A stretch of DNA of 64,000 bases from Straminergon stramineum (GCA_963920665.1 OY987267.1:4402001-4466000), one strand, 5' to 3'. Shown: positions 12,853-25,005, counted from the stretch's first letter. A program made the numbers and translations. The notes: generated by a model from the sequence alone, not told the origin.

Positions 12853-13047
12853 CGTTGCTGCTGCTTGCCAAGAGGGGCCTCCGGCCCCTCCTCGTGCTCT
12901 GCTCCCTCTTTCTTCCTTGTTCTGGTCTTGTGGTCCCTGTGTTGCTTTGTGTGGCTCCTGCCATGCCACTTGTGGCTGGTAGGCTTGTATTTTTTCCCCT
13001 TGAAATGAAATTCCGTTTCATTTGTGTCAAAAAAAAAACAAAAAAAC
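12853..13047 (+). mobile_element. 5'-truncated LINE 3' end, copy 1 (195 bp)
   Basis: A GC-rich segment ends in CCACTTGTGGCTGG, then GAAATTCCGTTTCATTTGTG and an A-rich tail. It is flanked by a perfect 13-bp direct repeat, AAACCCACCCACC, at 12840-12852 and 13048-13060. Truncation at the 5' side, a 3' poly(A) tail and a 13-bp target duplication are the marks of target-primed reverse transcription. Copies of the same 3' end occur at 24916-25005, 25082-25135 and 52642-52880. The open frames here are by-products of GC-rich sequence, not genes. Confidence 0.85.
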
Positions 13048-13060
13048 AAACCCACCCACC

Positions 13061-14655
13061 TTCCCAATGCACCATGTTAGTTGTTAGTGTTGGTGTAAAC
13101 TCAAACCTGATTTGAAAACCCATGAGTTCCATCATGTTGGTACTTGGCGGAGGTCGCCAAGAGAGTTTGGTAAAATATGGGTGATTGCAAGAAAGATCAA
13201 TCTTATTTTGCGTCACATTTAAAGTCATAGAGTTGTTTTCCGTTTGAACTTTTGAAGGTGGAACTTGATGAACTTGAAATTTTTTATTGGAGAATGATGG
13301 CTAACTTGATTTTAATCATATCTCTTATTTTTTTAGAAATTAAAAAAAATCATTTTATATTTAAAATTCAATTTTGTTCATTTGTCACACTTTGAGGTTT
13401 AGGATTTTTTTTAGTACTAGATAGTATCCCAAATGAATGATCTAGAGCTGAAATTTTTGTGGTCTATTCCAATAGTTGGGGGACATGTGCCTACCAAAGG
13501 GAATTTAAAAATACATTACTTTATGGCCTCCTTATTTGCACAAATAGAGCTCCTTTGCATGCTCACTTTTGAACATTGCAGATAGTTTTGACTTCATTTT
13601 TTTTGTTGAAAGATGATGACCATCAAGTCCTCAAAATTTGCCAATTTTGAGTTATTGTGTTAATGATTTTCTATTTGTTATTAATTTATTCCACTGTATA
13701 TCTATCTTCTATGACAAACAATTTTTTTTCAAATAGTATTGTTTTTAGTACTTACAAGTAGTTATAGTATTCACATTGGTACTTTTAGTCATCAATTTTT
13801 CAAAACCACGGTTGGGATTGTTTTGATTCATAGTATTCCTAATATTATATGCATAAATTACAATTTTGGCAAAACATTGCAAAAATTGGTTGGTCTTTCT
13901 TGCAACCATACTTAGAAGTGTAGCTCTAGAAATCAAGTACAAGTGCCACAATAGGGGTTGTCATGCCTTCTTCACAGCACGCTCATTCTTTAAAGAATGG
14001 GGATTCCCCATTAGCTCTTAGATGGTTGTCCATGGTAGAATATATTTCTTCGTGGAAATCTTCTCCACGTCCATTACTCTCCTCCGAAGATGAAAAAGAT
14101 GGATGTGAAGAAGATTCCAAGAAGTATATTGTACTCCCCTACACACTTTCACCCAAGTTCTGTGCCACCTACATGTCTCTCTGATAGTTAATCTCCAAAC
14201 TACTCGCCTATAGAAGGGATGCTACACCTTCTTCCTTGTTTCTGGCTACTATTTGGCTCCTCTTTTCTCTCTAAGACTTCTACTTCTTGAGTGAAATTTC
14301 ATTTTCAGAGAAGATGTGACTACCCTAAGTTTAATGGCAAAAGGAGGCTGGTGAACAGCCCCATGGGGACGTTGAGAACGGGGGCTTGTGTTCCCGATGA
14401 ACGTGGGGAACGGTTTCTCGCGCATGCCCATTCATCGCCTCCATTCTCGTTGAAAGTTTGTAGTTGCAACGCGATCATCGAACCGTTTGGACGCGCTATC
14501 GCGCGGAAGGCGGAACCGTTGGAGGGACTTGCACTTCCAGTAGCGCGGATTTGGCCCCCTGCCCTGCAACTAGAAAAAGGGCCGCACTTCTTCCCAGACT
14601 CTTGTCTTTGCCCGGCACTCTGCCCCCTTCACATCCCCGAAGAATTCCTCACACC
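13061..14655. other. Intergenic DNA and presumed 5' region of the 14.7-kb gene
   Basis: 13.1-14.2 kb is AT-rich without a recognised gene. From about 14300 the GC content rises sharply up to the ATG at 14656, consistent with a promoter and leader. Confidence 0.5.
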
Positions 14656-15592
14656 ATGTCTTGGCGTCAAAGTTCTGTTCATGTAAGTACAGCATTGCAG
14701 CACTCTTCTAGCTCTAGCCCTTGTACGATTGTACCCTTGTTGTATAGCGCTCCAGCATCCATTTTGTTGGCGAATGCATTGGAAAGGATCAGTACATCTG
14801 TGACCCGGTTTTGATCAGTTCAGAGGGGTTGGTTTGTGTCGTGGTTGCAGATGGAGCGCGCTCTTCTGGAGCGTTGTCCCAATACTCTTCTCCGGAGAAG
14901 AGTCTCCGACGGCCTGAAGGTAGACATTCTGGATTGCTTGTGAGTTTGCCATTGGGTTTGCTTGTGATGCGTTGGTAGTTGAATTTCTTGTATTGAATGG
15001 GCACGAATTTCTCCCATGGTTGTTGTCTTAGGTACAGCGCATGGTATCCGACCTGGCATTGCCTAACCGTGGTCTCCGCTCCATTACGACCATCGCGTCT
15101 CCAACGTCGTCAACGCCGCCGCCGACTACAACGTCAAGGACGCCGGGCACGAGGGTGCCAACAGCCGCGCCGCGCTATACCAGCTTAGCCGAAATTATTC
15201 CTTCGGAATGCGCCTCGCCCGTGGAGACCGTGAGCAGCCCGCGCACCCCGATGCGCAACCAGTTGGTGGAGAAGGCGGCGCGCGCGTATCTCCTGCCCTC
15301 CGATTCCTTCAACAAATCGCGACTGAACCACCCCGGGGGGCATCTTTCGAGCTCGGGGTCGTGCGCATTGCCGTGGACACAATCCTTCTCCCGGTTCCTG
15401 CCGCGTCTGTCGGTGATCACCACGGCGCTCAACCCCTTCCACGCCTTCAACACCGCGTTCCAAGTGTTCCGATACTACGTCACGGGCGCACTCGCGATTC
15501 AGCCTGCTGTCGCAACGCGGACAGTCTCGCGCTCGTTCTCCATGCCGATCCAACGCATGTCCTACAACCACGCCGATCTCAGTCTTCGGTGA
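14656..15592 (+). CDS. Conserved-looking hypothetical protein, three exons, 218 residues
   Basis: Proposed exons 14656-14682, 14851-14919 and 15032-15592 are all phase 0 with CAT/gtaagt, gcag/ATG and ttag/GTA borders. They join MSWRQSSVH, MERALLERCPNTLLRRRVSDGLK and VQRMVSDLALPNRG..., ending in TGA at 15590. The middle is rich in Ser/Thr/Pro. Around residues 95-105 (PMRNQLVEKAARAYLLP) and again in the SRFLPRLSVITTALNPFHAF segment it looks structured and hydrophobic. I do not recognise the family. The last exon is strikingly GC-rich (CG-ending codons) compared with its AT-rich surroundings, and overlapping frames stay open by composition alone, so the frame choice rests on the clean phase-0 splicing. 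The start could be the internal ATG at 14851 if the first exon is wrong. Copies of a ~240-bp repeat bracket the gene. Confidence 0.55.
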
Positions 15593-15879
15593 TCGATAAT
15601 CAAGTCCCACCAATCACCAATCTATCTCTGGATGACCCTTTTTCGGAGGAGCCTTGACTCTCGACACCTTGAGAGCTTCAGCATTGGCGGTCTCGATGTC
15701 CGGGAGCTTCAAACTGCTTGTGCTACGTCACCGAGGGTACGGAACTCAGGTTTCCTCTCCAATTTTAACTTGGGAACGGCTGGGTTTCATTTTAAAACTA
15801 ATTGAGTGAGTTTAGTTAGTAGCATGCTGCATCGGGAAAATGGGTTGCCAACTCGCAAGTAGCCGATTCGGTCGGACGT

Positions 15880-16140
15880 AGAGCCGGCAAGGATTAGAGT
15901 CATTCAGAGAAAGTGAAGGTGCTGGGTGTCCGGTTTTTTTTTCTTGTTTTCCTCTTTCCACACAAAGCTGTACAGATAGAAATGACATGGACAGAATCAA
16001 CCTTGACGTAGTCCTCAGAGTCTGACAGAATTTTTGATTAACACTAACATTCGGAGATAGTCTGAAACGGAGACAGAAGCAGAGAAACAGACAGTGAGAG
16101 AGAAGAGAGGACTTTGTAAATTGTCAAGATGAATTGAAGC
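15880..16140 (-). repeat. Inverted third copy of the 12.3-12.8-kb repeat
   Basis: Read on the minus strand from 16140, it begins GCTTCAATTCAT, then has a CT-rich stretch, TCTCCGAATGTTAGTGTTAA, TTCTGTCAGA, GACACCCAGC and AATGACTCTAATCCTTGCC. This is the same block order as the two direct copies upstream of the GC-rich gene. Confidence 0.65.
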
Positions 16141-17941
16141 GGATTTAGTTTTAAATTGTGTCTGCTTTTACAGATGCAATTTAAAATTACTAACAATGTG
16201 TTGTTGCTGAAGAATCTGGAATTACATTGCATTGTTGATGATGTCGATGTTGATGTTGTGGTGGTCGTCTTGGAGACATGGATTTGTGGTTTCGTGTGTG
16301 CGAATGGTGTGCATGACAGGCTAGGTGAGTAGCGTCGGTGACGGGAGGTTCCCGTGGAGGGGGTGGTACATCTGCTTTGTTGCCTAGGGCAGAATTCAAT
16401 GAAGCGTGATGTAAGGAGTAATCTACCCGTGAGCCCGTGGAGTGGAGTTCATCGTCTGCCTTTGTGTGCCATCACGTCGTTTGGCTTCTTCAAGTCTTGT
16501 GCCTGCTTGCCGTGCCAGTCTCTTCCGTTTCGCTTCTTCTACTGCCTGGATATTCACATTTGACGACGTCCCCATCAGCTACTTCGACAACCAATTTTTC
16601 CTTAATGCATGCAGGCATACGTAGAGGAGAACCAAATTTTCGGTTAACAGACTCTTTTGTACGGGGCACATTGCCTCGGGGTCTTTTGTGTCAAGCCGTG
16701 TAATGCTTGCACGAGTAATACAAGTCACTGAGAATTGCATTTTTTTCCCTTATGCTCACGTTTCTGTCTTGGTTTCTACTCCGCTTGTGTAGTGCTTGTA
16801 CGCCGAATGAGCGTGGTGGCGTGGTTGAATGTGTTCTAGAGACAGTGCTCCTTCTGGGTTCTCGGTTTGCATTGACGATGTTAACCATCCATGTTGCATT
16901 TTGCTTAATTAATATAAAAGTCTACGAATTAAATTTCTGTCTTTGGCATCACCTCAAGCTTCTATCTTGCTTTCTACGCCGCTTGTGTATGCTTATATCG
17001 GTTGTCTGAGCATGGTGTAGTCGATTGTGATTCGTTCCACATTATGTAGGCAATGAACTGTCCATTCTGGGATGCCCAATTTGCATCGGAAAATATTGGG
17101 AATTTGCGGTTGCTTCTTGTGTTCACATCTTCTGGGCTACCATGATACTCCGGTCACCTTCTTCGCTTCTGCATTGTACCCTCCATGTGTTCATTTGGTT
17201 GGAATCATCGTAAATGACAAGTTTACGCTGTCAACGATGTGTGCGAGATGAGATGTGGTTGCTGCAATATTCTTTCTTTTCGTGCTGTGCGCGAGTGTCT
17301 CCTTGCCAGAACTTTCGTTACGGCACGATCGAGTGAATAGTGGAGCAAATCAAGGAGCAAGCAAATGTCTAGGCGAGAATGGGGGAGATTTCCTAGGAAG
17401 TAGGACGTATCTTTCTGGACAAAATGTATCATTTGTATCATGCGTACATCAAAATTCATACGTGATGAAGAGGGTCGTACAGCAATAAAACTTGTGGTGA
17501 AAGATTCTGATGTTTGTGAAGATGATTCAAAGATTACCTTGTGCACCCAAATTCTATTTTCTCAGAAAACAAAGGAACCCTACTTTTTCTTTTCTTTTTT
17601 TTTGAACTGGCAAGAACCCTACTTCTTTCAAATCCAAGAAAGAGTGCACATAATTGAGTATACGCCTCAATTTGTCACAAGTTGGCAAGGCTTTAACTTA
17701 TTTTTCATATCTATTGACTACCGTTCAATTCATTTTTAGTTTGATACACATATGTATCTTGTTTCCCCACTGAAAATAATTCATTGGAATTTTGATTGGC
17801 ACATAAAAGAAGAAATTACTCCCTTCTTCAGTGTCTTAGTAAAGAAGTCGATTCAATTAATACAAAGACACCGTCAGTTTGTTTTATATTGCACTCTTTA
17901 CTTAGTACTTAAACACAAATCATTTTCTTTCAATTTATATA
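16141..17941. other. Intergenic DNA, mixed composition
   Basis: Moderately GC-rich DNA at 16.2-17.5 kb, with a GATGATGTCGATGTTGATG stretch. Open frames on both strands are short and show no family motif. It may be the 3' flank or relic of a gene; nothing can be named. Confidence 0.4.
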
Positions 17942-18097
17942 AGGTAACTCAGCCTATGACAGCCCAAATGGGAGCCAGCCCATCACAGGCAAAATTACAG
18001 TAGTGTTGTACATTCTAGTTCTGAAATGTACACCTCTAGAATATTTTGGCCTGTGATGGCCTGGCTCCCATTTGGACTGTCATAGGCTGAGTTACCT
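17942..18097. mobile_element. 156-bp palindromic MITE with TA flanks
   Basis: The first ~52 bases (AGGTAACTCAGCCTATGACA...) reappear inverted at the right end (18046-18097) with only a few mismatches, leaving a loop of about 50 bases. TA at 17940-17941 and 18098-18099 fits a TA target duplication, so a mariner-type MITE is likely. It would fold into a long hairpin if transcribed. Confidence 0.78.
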
Positions 18098-18099
18098 TA

Positions 18100-19114
18100 C
18101 TGATACTCGGAGAAGAATGATCCAATAAATGTGAGAAGCTCCGTCTAAATGAATTGGCTGCCTTCAGTAATAATAGAAAGAATAAAAATAAAAACTCGAG
18201 CAATAAAGAAATTGCTGTATAAAACAATGAGTGAGTGTCTGAGTGAGTGCATCTTCCACTCAATTTGACAATTTGACATAACTTACATAAATGGTTTCCT
18301 TCAATACTGCTTTCCGCAATCCGCATAACCTGCCGTGAGTTAATAGCATTCAATTACGAAAGCACTGGATCTGTGTTTCCACCAAAGTCAAGTGTAACAA
18401 CGGTCTTAATATTAAAGGCATCCAACTGTGCGTGAGAGTGTGAGTTTGCTCCACCATGTGCACAGTGCACACATACAACACGGTCGAGGAAATTATTAAC
18501 TTCGACTTGACTTAATTACTTCCCTTGCAACACGTCGCCCACACTAAGTTATTTACTTACAGAAACATCTTAATTTTTTCTTCAGTCATGGAGAAGAAGA
18601 GAATCAGGAGATCGTCACTATTTATGAGAGCAGCTTCCATTTCATAATATAATAATTTTAGATCTGGTAGACTTTCATTAAACCGTAGATGACCGTTTAG
18701 TTTCTCTTGACAAATAAAGCAAGACTGAGAGACGACTTTCAAATTGGTAGATTCTGAAGTTGAAGGCTATGGACTATGGAGTAATCATTTGTGCCCAAAA
18801 AATGAAGAAAGAGCTATGGAGTAATGGAAGCTGTGCAGCTGTGGAAGCTACTGAGCAGGGTTGGGTTTTTATCATTTATTGATTTTGGGCAAATGGGCAG
18901 TGCAGAAAGAGAATTTTACTGGAGAGAGGAAGTATGAAAATGGATGAAATCACAGAAAAATGGATGAAAATTTATTTCCTCATCCAAAAGAGTATACATT
19001 GATCCAAAATAGAGTGGTACCATTTCAAGATTGGGTAGCAATTTAGCAATTTCATCCATTGAAAAGGAAGAATGTCTTGTGAAATATTTCCTAAAAAATT
19101 GACATTGTTTTTGA
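18100..19114. other. Intergenic DNA, nothing recognised
   Basis: AT-rich, short open frames only. ATGGATGAAA-type direct repeats occur near 18.93-18.97 kb. Confidence 0.5.
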
Positions 19115-20036
19115 TCCCTACAATCCCAAGGTCATTTTTTTGTCAAAAAACACTAAAAACTACCATTTCTATTGTGTTTGCCCAAGAAAACAAAATAAAT
19201 GTTTTTCTTAGAATCTAACTATAGGGTCATATAATTGATTTGTCTGAGATCATGTGGTAAAGATTTCATGAAGTTTAATCATACAGATTGGAAGATATTA
19301 GCATTCAAAGTTGGAAAATAAAGTGTTTTTTTGAACACTATCTTGCAATTTCAGATGACTTTGATTGCCATTTGTAGAATTTTTTTGTACTACACACTTA
19401 AATTTCACTTTCTTTTATATTGAAGAATTGAATGGAAAGTCTAGGCAAAAAATTTCAAAAAAAGTACACTTAATTTTCATTCTTTGAAAAATTGTTAAGT
19501 AGAAGAAGGTTCAAGATTAAATAAAAACTAAATTGTTAATAGCTCTAGGATGGAATTGAAACACAATAATCCCAATGGTGATATTGTTCTAGCAAGCATA
19601 CTTAACCTTCTCAAATAGTTATTTTTTAAAAATTGTGAAAATTGCATTAAAAAATGAATTTTATGAGTAATGTTTTAAAGAAGATGCTTAGATTTGCTTG
19701 AAAAACAAGATTGTCCATAACTTTCTCATCACTAGTCCAAATAGAATGAGTCAAAGCTACGCATGTAGACAAAAATATAGTATTTTAGGAAAAAATTTAA
19801 AATTATTTTGACTCTTTGTGATTTTTTTTGGTGTTGCCCACTAACCTCTGTTTTCAGCTTATTATACCATAACTTTTGCTCCCATGCATCAATTGAAATA
19901 AAAATTATATTTCCAAAAAGCCTATGTATTTTTCTAGCTTCTCAAAAAGTTTCAAAAAATTGCAATGAATATTGAGACCATATAGCCTACCCAAAGTGGC
20001 ATTTTGGCCCTCATAGAACCAATGGGACTTTAGGAA
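19115..20036. mobile_element. 922-bp TTAA-type element (family A, copy 2), degenerate
   Basis: The left flank TTGA (19111-19114) is a decayed TTAA; the right flank TTAA is at 20037-20040. The left end TCCCTACAATCCCAAGG resembles the CCCCTAAATGCCCAAGG end of the 62.9-kb element. The right end ACTTTAGGAA is a decayed ATTTAGGGG. Length and internal phrases (AAACACTAAAAACTACCATT; TACCATAACTTTTGCTC) follow the other ~920-bp copies. Confidence 0.6.
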
Positions 20037-20154
20037 TTAAGCAAAAAGTTGTTAAAAAAAACACCTTGCTATGGAGAGGGATTGTTCTTTGGAGCACATA
20101 AACATTGGTTACCGATGAGGCTAGGGTTCCTCTCATATTATTGTCAACCCTTAG

Positions 20155-20739
20155 CCCTTAACCCTTAAATGCCACGCTGGTGACCATGGAAATCAACCAT
20201 TTTGGAACTATGTGACATCATCTACTATATAAAAATAGAAAATACTCATTGGGAGTCAAACTATTGTAAAATATCTCCCCTTTCCACTCCTAATTCTGAG
20301 GATGAATAGTTGCAATTCTATCCTACAAAGGAGGAGAATTCCTTGACGTTCATCAAACAAAAAACATCCGTTGCATCATTTAGGGGTTAAAGGGCATTTT
20401 CATTCCTTGAGAGGCAACCCAAGGAATGTAACATAATGATTCATACTAGACAAGTGACTTGCCAATGATTTCAGATGGTGTTCATAAACAATTATGCTCT
20501 CAATTCAAAAGTGGCGTCGCTCGGGCACCCTCAACAATCATTCATTCTGTCCTATGGTCAAGAGCACTATCCCCTATGGCAATCAAAACTTCACAAAAAG
20601 ATAATTGCATTTGATGCCTACAAGAAGGAGGAAAAAAATGCAACAATTTTTGAAAAGAGACGTTTACAACAATTTACACAATTCCCATTATTCAATCTCC
20701 AGACGAAAGGTGTGAGGGGCATAAAATGTCCTTTAAGGG
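20155..20739. mobile_element. Host TTAA-type element interrupted in its terminal repeat
   Basis: With the inner element (20162-20386 plus one TTAA) removed, the left end reads CCCTTAAAGGGCATTTT. The right end read inward is CCCTTAAAGGACATTTT, 16 of 17 matching. Outer flanks are TTAG (20151-20154) and TTAA (20740-20743). The unfilled element would be about 356 bp. No coding capacity. Confidence 0.7.
20162..20386. mobile_element. 225-bp TTAA-type element (family B) nested in another
   Basis: Flanked by TTAA at 20158-20161 and 20387-20390. The ends are CCCTTAAATG and TCATTTAGGGG. It was inserted at the TTAA that forms part of the host element's own terminal repeat, whose intact partner end shows the pre-insertion sequence. 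It shares its interior with the copies at 25.4-26.3 kb, e.g. GACATCATCTACT and GAGGATGAATAGTTG. Confidence 0.8.
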
Positions 20740-20743
20740 TTAA

Positions 20744-21960
20744 AAGACATTGGAAGCACGATGGGGCATTTTGAAAGTCGAATTCTAAATTTTTCACATA
20801 GTTCTTGATTTTAAATGTTCTAATAAAAGCTTAACTAAGAAAATGTTCAATCCATTTTATTTTATTTCAAAAAATTTTAAATCATAATTTTTATGAGACT
20901 TTGAAGATAGCATCTTGAAAGCTCAAAATACACCACTTTTGAACTTTTTCTATCAAATTTATCTTGGGGTGAGCTCTAGGAGTACATCAATTATACCACG
21001 ATGTTTGTCACTATTATTTCCATTTTTCAAAAAAAGAAATTCATACTATTTAAAGTATTTTTGTAATTACTATGATTTTAAATTATTTTCTTAAAAAATC
21101 ATATGAAATTTTCTTTGATGTTTTTAATGAGGAAAAGGTGAGATTAAGTATGATATATATATTAATACATGTGAAAATTATCAAAAATTAAAAATGTGTG
21201 TTTTAGTGGTTAAATCTTATGAAGTTTGAGCAAGCTTAGATATAAAATGTCCTTTTGGGTTTAACTAGTCTAATCCATCCTCCCTTGAAGGAGGGATGAT
21301 GCTTGCTTGTATGTTTGGGAGTCAACTTAGTTATAATCTCTAGAGAATCATTGGATGGCTTGGAAGTTGTAGTACTAGTTTCATTGGCTAAGTGGAAAGT
21401 TGCAAGAGAATCATTGGGTAGTTGGGAAGTTGGCATACTGGGGGCTCCCACTTTTAGTGGATGCAAAAAGGACCCCTACAATGAACAAAATTGTTTTATG
21501 TGACTTCACAAGCACTCCCAATCCTTGAATTGATTGATAAATCCCTCCAAAGCATCTAGCAAAGTATAATACCTTCCTAGCATAGGGAAGACCATTGCGT
21601 GGGTATACAATGTTATGCAACCATATGTTTTTTCAACAAACTAGGTGGAGCTATGAAGCAACTAAGGATTTATATTCATTTATTTGGAGTAGTGCAAGAA
21701 GCGATCTTTATTCAAGCGATGCGCTTGTTTACATTTAATATATAAGTGGATGAAATGTGCAAAATGAAGATGAAATTTAATCAATTCATCCAAAAATGTA
21801 CATTTTATTGAATAAAGAACTATTATATTGTCCTACAAATACGTAGCAATTCAACGACTCACCTACTCCAGATGTGGGTATATATATATTGCATAATATT
21901 CCCTAAAACAATTGTCAATATTGCTTTTGAGCAAAATATTGTTCAATATTTGGTCTAGTG
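20744..21960. other. AT-rich intergenic DNA
   Basis: No gene. Around 21.29-21.44 kb the block AGAGAATCATTGG(A/G)T occurs twice, near GGAAGTTG and TGGCTAAGTGG; it is an imperfect internal repeat of no known type. Confidence 0.45.
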
Positions 21961-22140
21961 AATTTATTGGATTATTGATAGACTAAGGTGCTTGGGGTAG
22001 ATGTATCAAATTGTCTAACACTAAGGTTTAAGGCGCCCCAAAGTGTATTGAATTTATTGGATTATTGATAGACTAAGGTGCTTGGGGTAGATGTATCAAA
22101 TTGTCTAACACTAAGGTTTAAGGCGCCCCAAAGTGTATTG
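21961..22140 (+). repeat. Perfect 90-bp tandem duplication
   Basis: Bases 21961-22050 and 22051-22140 are identical (AATTTATTGGATTATTGATA... to ...CCCCAAAGTGTATTG). With no mismatch in AT-rich non-coding DNA, it is either recent or an assembly artefact. Confidence 0.95.
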
Positions 22141-22585
22141 TTAAATTTGATGGTTATTGGAGATAGGTTTAGGATTTAGGTTTTTCATTTGTTGGAGTTG
22201 GCCAAATTTTGAAGAAAATATAAAAGTGTTTTCAGAACTCCACATAGAAGTGTACAATATTTGTGAGGGAGAATCAAAAGAGTTTGCTAGTGTGATTACA
22301 AAGAAAATTCCTTGAAAAGTGGAGGAATAAGTTTCCAACTTTTGAAAAATTAATTTTAACATTAGACTTAAACTTTGGGGTTGCTTTTAGTTTGACAACA
22401 AGACATAGTTACATCTAAGATGTAGTTTCTCCCTATTCACAAGAAAGTATGGAAATCATGAAAGTTGGTCAAAGCAATTCCGATTCTAGGAAATTTCAAA
22501 TTTGTTTTTTGATTCTGAACTCTACATTGAAGTCCAATCTAACTAGCTCCAATATTCAAACAATTGTGAGCCAAGGAAACCTTAA

Positions 22586-23144
22586 CCCCTAAAAGACCAA
22601 ACATTTAAATTTTAAACAACTAAACACAAACACATCCTAAGCACTCTAAAATGCAATTTTTCATCCATTAGTTTTTTTAAAGAATTGTGAATTAGTTCTA
22701 TAATATTTATACCATACAAATTTTTAAGAATTTTATGTAAATATTCTATTATTCAATAGGGATTGGTAGGTTTGGCTTCCAAAAGTAACCTTCTCAATTC
22801 AAAAAAAGACCCTTAAAAAACAACTTGAATAAAAAATAAAATAAAAATCTTCAAAATAACTATGATTGGAACTTAACATTTTGAACTGAAAGATTTTTTG
22901 GGTGAAAATCACAAATATTCAATCTACAATCAAATTTAGAAGGAATTTTTAATTTTTGCCTTCAAATTTTATTGAAAAATATTGGGTTTTGTACTAGTTG
23001 ATCTACCCCTTTGGATATGATGAGTAGATCATATTATTCAATTAATGTCTGAAATTCATCTTTAAACTATTATTCAAAATCACATTTTATAATACATCTT
23101 TACAATTTTGGAAATTTAGACTATCCCAAGTGGTTCTTTAGGGG
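22586..23144. mobile_element. 559-bp TTAA-flanked non-autonomous element
   Basis: TTAA at 22582-22585 and 23145-23148. The ends are CCCCTAAAAGACCA and, inward from the right, CCCCTAAAGAACCA (12 of 14 matching). AT-rich interior, no coding capacity. The right TTAA is immediately followed by CCCTTCAAGG, perhaps the end of another element sharing the site. Confidence 0.75.
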
Positions 23145-23300
23145 TTAACCCTTCAAGGCCCTATCCTGGATGGCTATGTAACTTAATAATTGTATATCTG
23201 TAAGTATTAGATAAAACATTCACAAATATACATTACTAGCTACATCACCAACTTTGTAGTTACTTTGCAAACGACCAAAGTTGATAGCAATGGAGCTTAA

Positions 23301-24247
23301 CCCCTAAAGCACTAAATTGTGTTATTTGATAACATAGCAATTTCAGGAAGCTCACTACAAACAAAAATTTTCTTCTTTTTCTTTGAAGTTTTCAAACAAC
23401 ATGTGCCTAAGGAGTAGCTTTAAGGCTTGACAATTTTCATAACTTTTGACTACATGGTTAAAAAGGTTATTGTTTGATATGTCATTTTCATTGCTTAGTG
23501 GGCACCCTGAGCAATTCAATTTTTTTTAAATCATTTTTTTAAGAAAAGAAAAATTGAAATTGGTTTTCTAGATTTATTTATATGTGGAAAGCTTTGAATC
23601 ATTCTAATTTGATTAATGAGATGAAAGTTATGAGGAGTTGTGGTTTGTGGGTAGTTATGGATCCTCTACTCTAAAATAAACTTTGAAGTCCTTTATTTAA
23701 CTCCATTTTCAATATTTTTGGAAAAAAATAAAATAATTGGATGTAGATTTTTTATTTCAACATTAGAACCATTGGGATTGACATTTTTCAATTTTGTAAC
23801 TAAATTCTTAACAATTTCATATTTTGAATTATCCTCTACTTCTTTGTACTTATTATTATTTTTTTATATGTTCTACTATTCCAAACGATTAGAATTTTTT
23901 TAAGCACGTAGCCAACTTGCCTTGAAGAATGTGTCCAAAGAATCACCACTATTTTGTACATTTTTTCATACAAATGTCACCTTGTGAAGTGCAGTTGCCT
24001 GTTTTTTCACATAACCCCCAAAAGGATTTTTGTCCATTCAAGTGCTAATATCTCGCAATCTATATGGTGAAAATTTCTGAAATTTTTTCCACTTCTTCTC
24101 AAACCAACATACTACCACATCCTACAATTACGTGTGTCCCAAAATGTGTTTTTTGTTTTGTTTTGTTTTTCTACAATTTGGTACTTGTATTAAAAATGGT
24201 AGTTTTGGAGTGTTTTAGGTGAAAACATAGTCAAAAACATGTAGGGA
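23301..24247. mobile_element. 947-bp TTAA-type element (family A, copy 3, reversed)
   Basis: TTAA at 23297-23300 and a decayed TGAA at 24248-24251. In reverse complement it matches copy 1 along its length, e.g. GACTATGTTTTCACC, a poly-T/A tract near CTCCAAAACT, and AGTTATGGATCCTCTACTCT versus AGAGAATCC...GCCTACAAAC. No transposase frame. Confidence 0.75.
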
Positions 24248-24251
24248 TGAA

Positions 24252-24900
24252 TCATAGCATTTTTAACACTAGCAATCAATCATAAGTTAGACTCTTGTCT
24301 TGTATACATACAAAAGAACAAACATATCAAATGATAATTCTCGGATGTAAACGTGACAAATTTTGTAGTAGGGGTTGTAACATCGCCGCATACTTAATTA
24401 TCACACTAGTCATACAACTCTTGTGAAAGGCTATGGCAATACTTCCATCACATATTTTTGTTTGCAAGAGACCGGAGGCAAGGGGGAGACACGTGCATGA
24501 CGAATTGTAGGAACACATTAGATTTTCATCATGAATGTTGGATGGAAGAATTGGATGATATCTCTCCGGGATGAATGAAACGTGACGGACTTTGTGACGG
24601 GCAGGCGGGCGTCATGAGTCACGACACTGTGTACTTAATATGCTCCGGATTATTACTGGAATCTCTGCAAACTGGGTCTAAGGTAGTAACTAGTAAGTTG
24701 GTGGTAAGTTAACTAGTAAGTTACTAGCTTCTCCATGCTGGAAGATATTTCTGCCGATATTTCTGAGTGCCATTAAGTAACTTAACGTACGTCACTTCAG
24801 GTGCACGCATCATCCACCAGGGGCTTTTTAGTTTCATTTAATTAATTTACTTGCTGGCAAATATCTATTTAATATTCAAAGTGCTTACTTATTGGAGACC
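24252..24900. other. Intergenic DNA
   Basis: Mixed composition; repeated AGTTA(A)CTAGTAAGTT motifs occur near 24.69-24.73 kb. No gene recognised. Confidence 0.45.
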
Positions 24901-24915
24901 AAATGGTAGTAACTT

Positions 24916-25005
24916 CCAGGCCACTTGTGGCTGGCTGGTTCTCTGGGTTTGTATATTTTCTTTTGCAATGAAATTCCGTTTCATTTGTGTCAAAAAATAA
25001 ATAAA
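24916..25005 (+). mobile_element. 5'-truncated LINE 3' end, copy 2 (90 bp)
   Basis: It carries GGCCACTTGTGGCTGG, GCAATGAAATTCCGTTTCAT and an A-rich tail. It is bounded by a perfect 15-bp target duplication, AAATGGTAGTAACTT, at 24901-24915 and 25006-25020. Confidence 0.9.

Noticed and set aside
12703..13228. Overlapping open frames around 12.7-13.2 kb, up to 133 codons
   Set aside because: They cross a truncated LINE tail with poly(A), so the openness is compositional.
15185..15657. 142- and 149-codon frames on both strands in the GC-rich 15.2-15.7 kb block
   Set aside because: Shadows of the GC-rich last exon. They lack in-phase splice partners, whereas the chosen frame joins three phase-0 exons.
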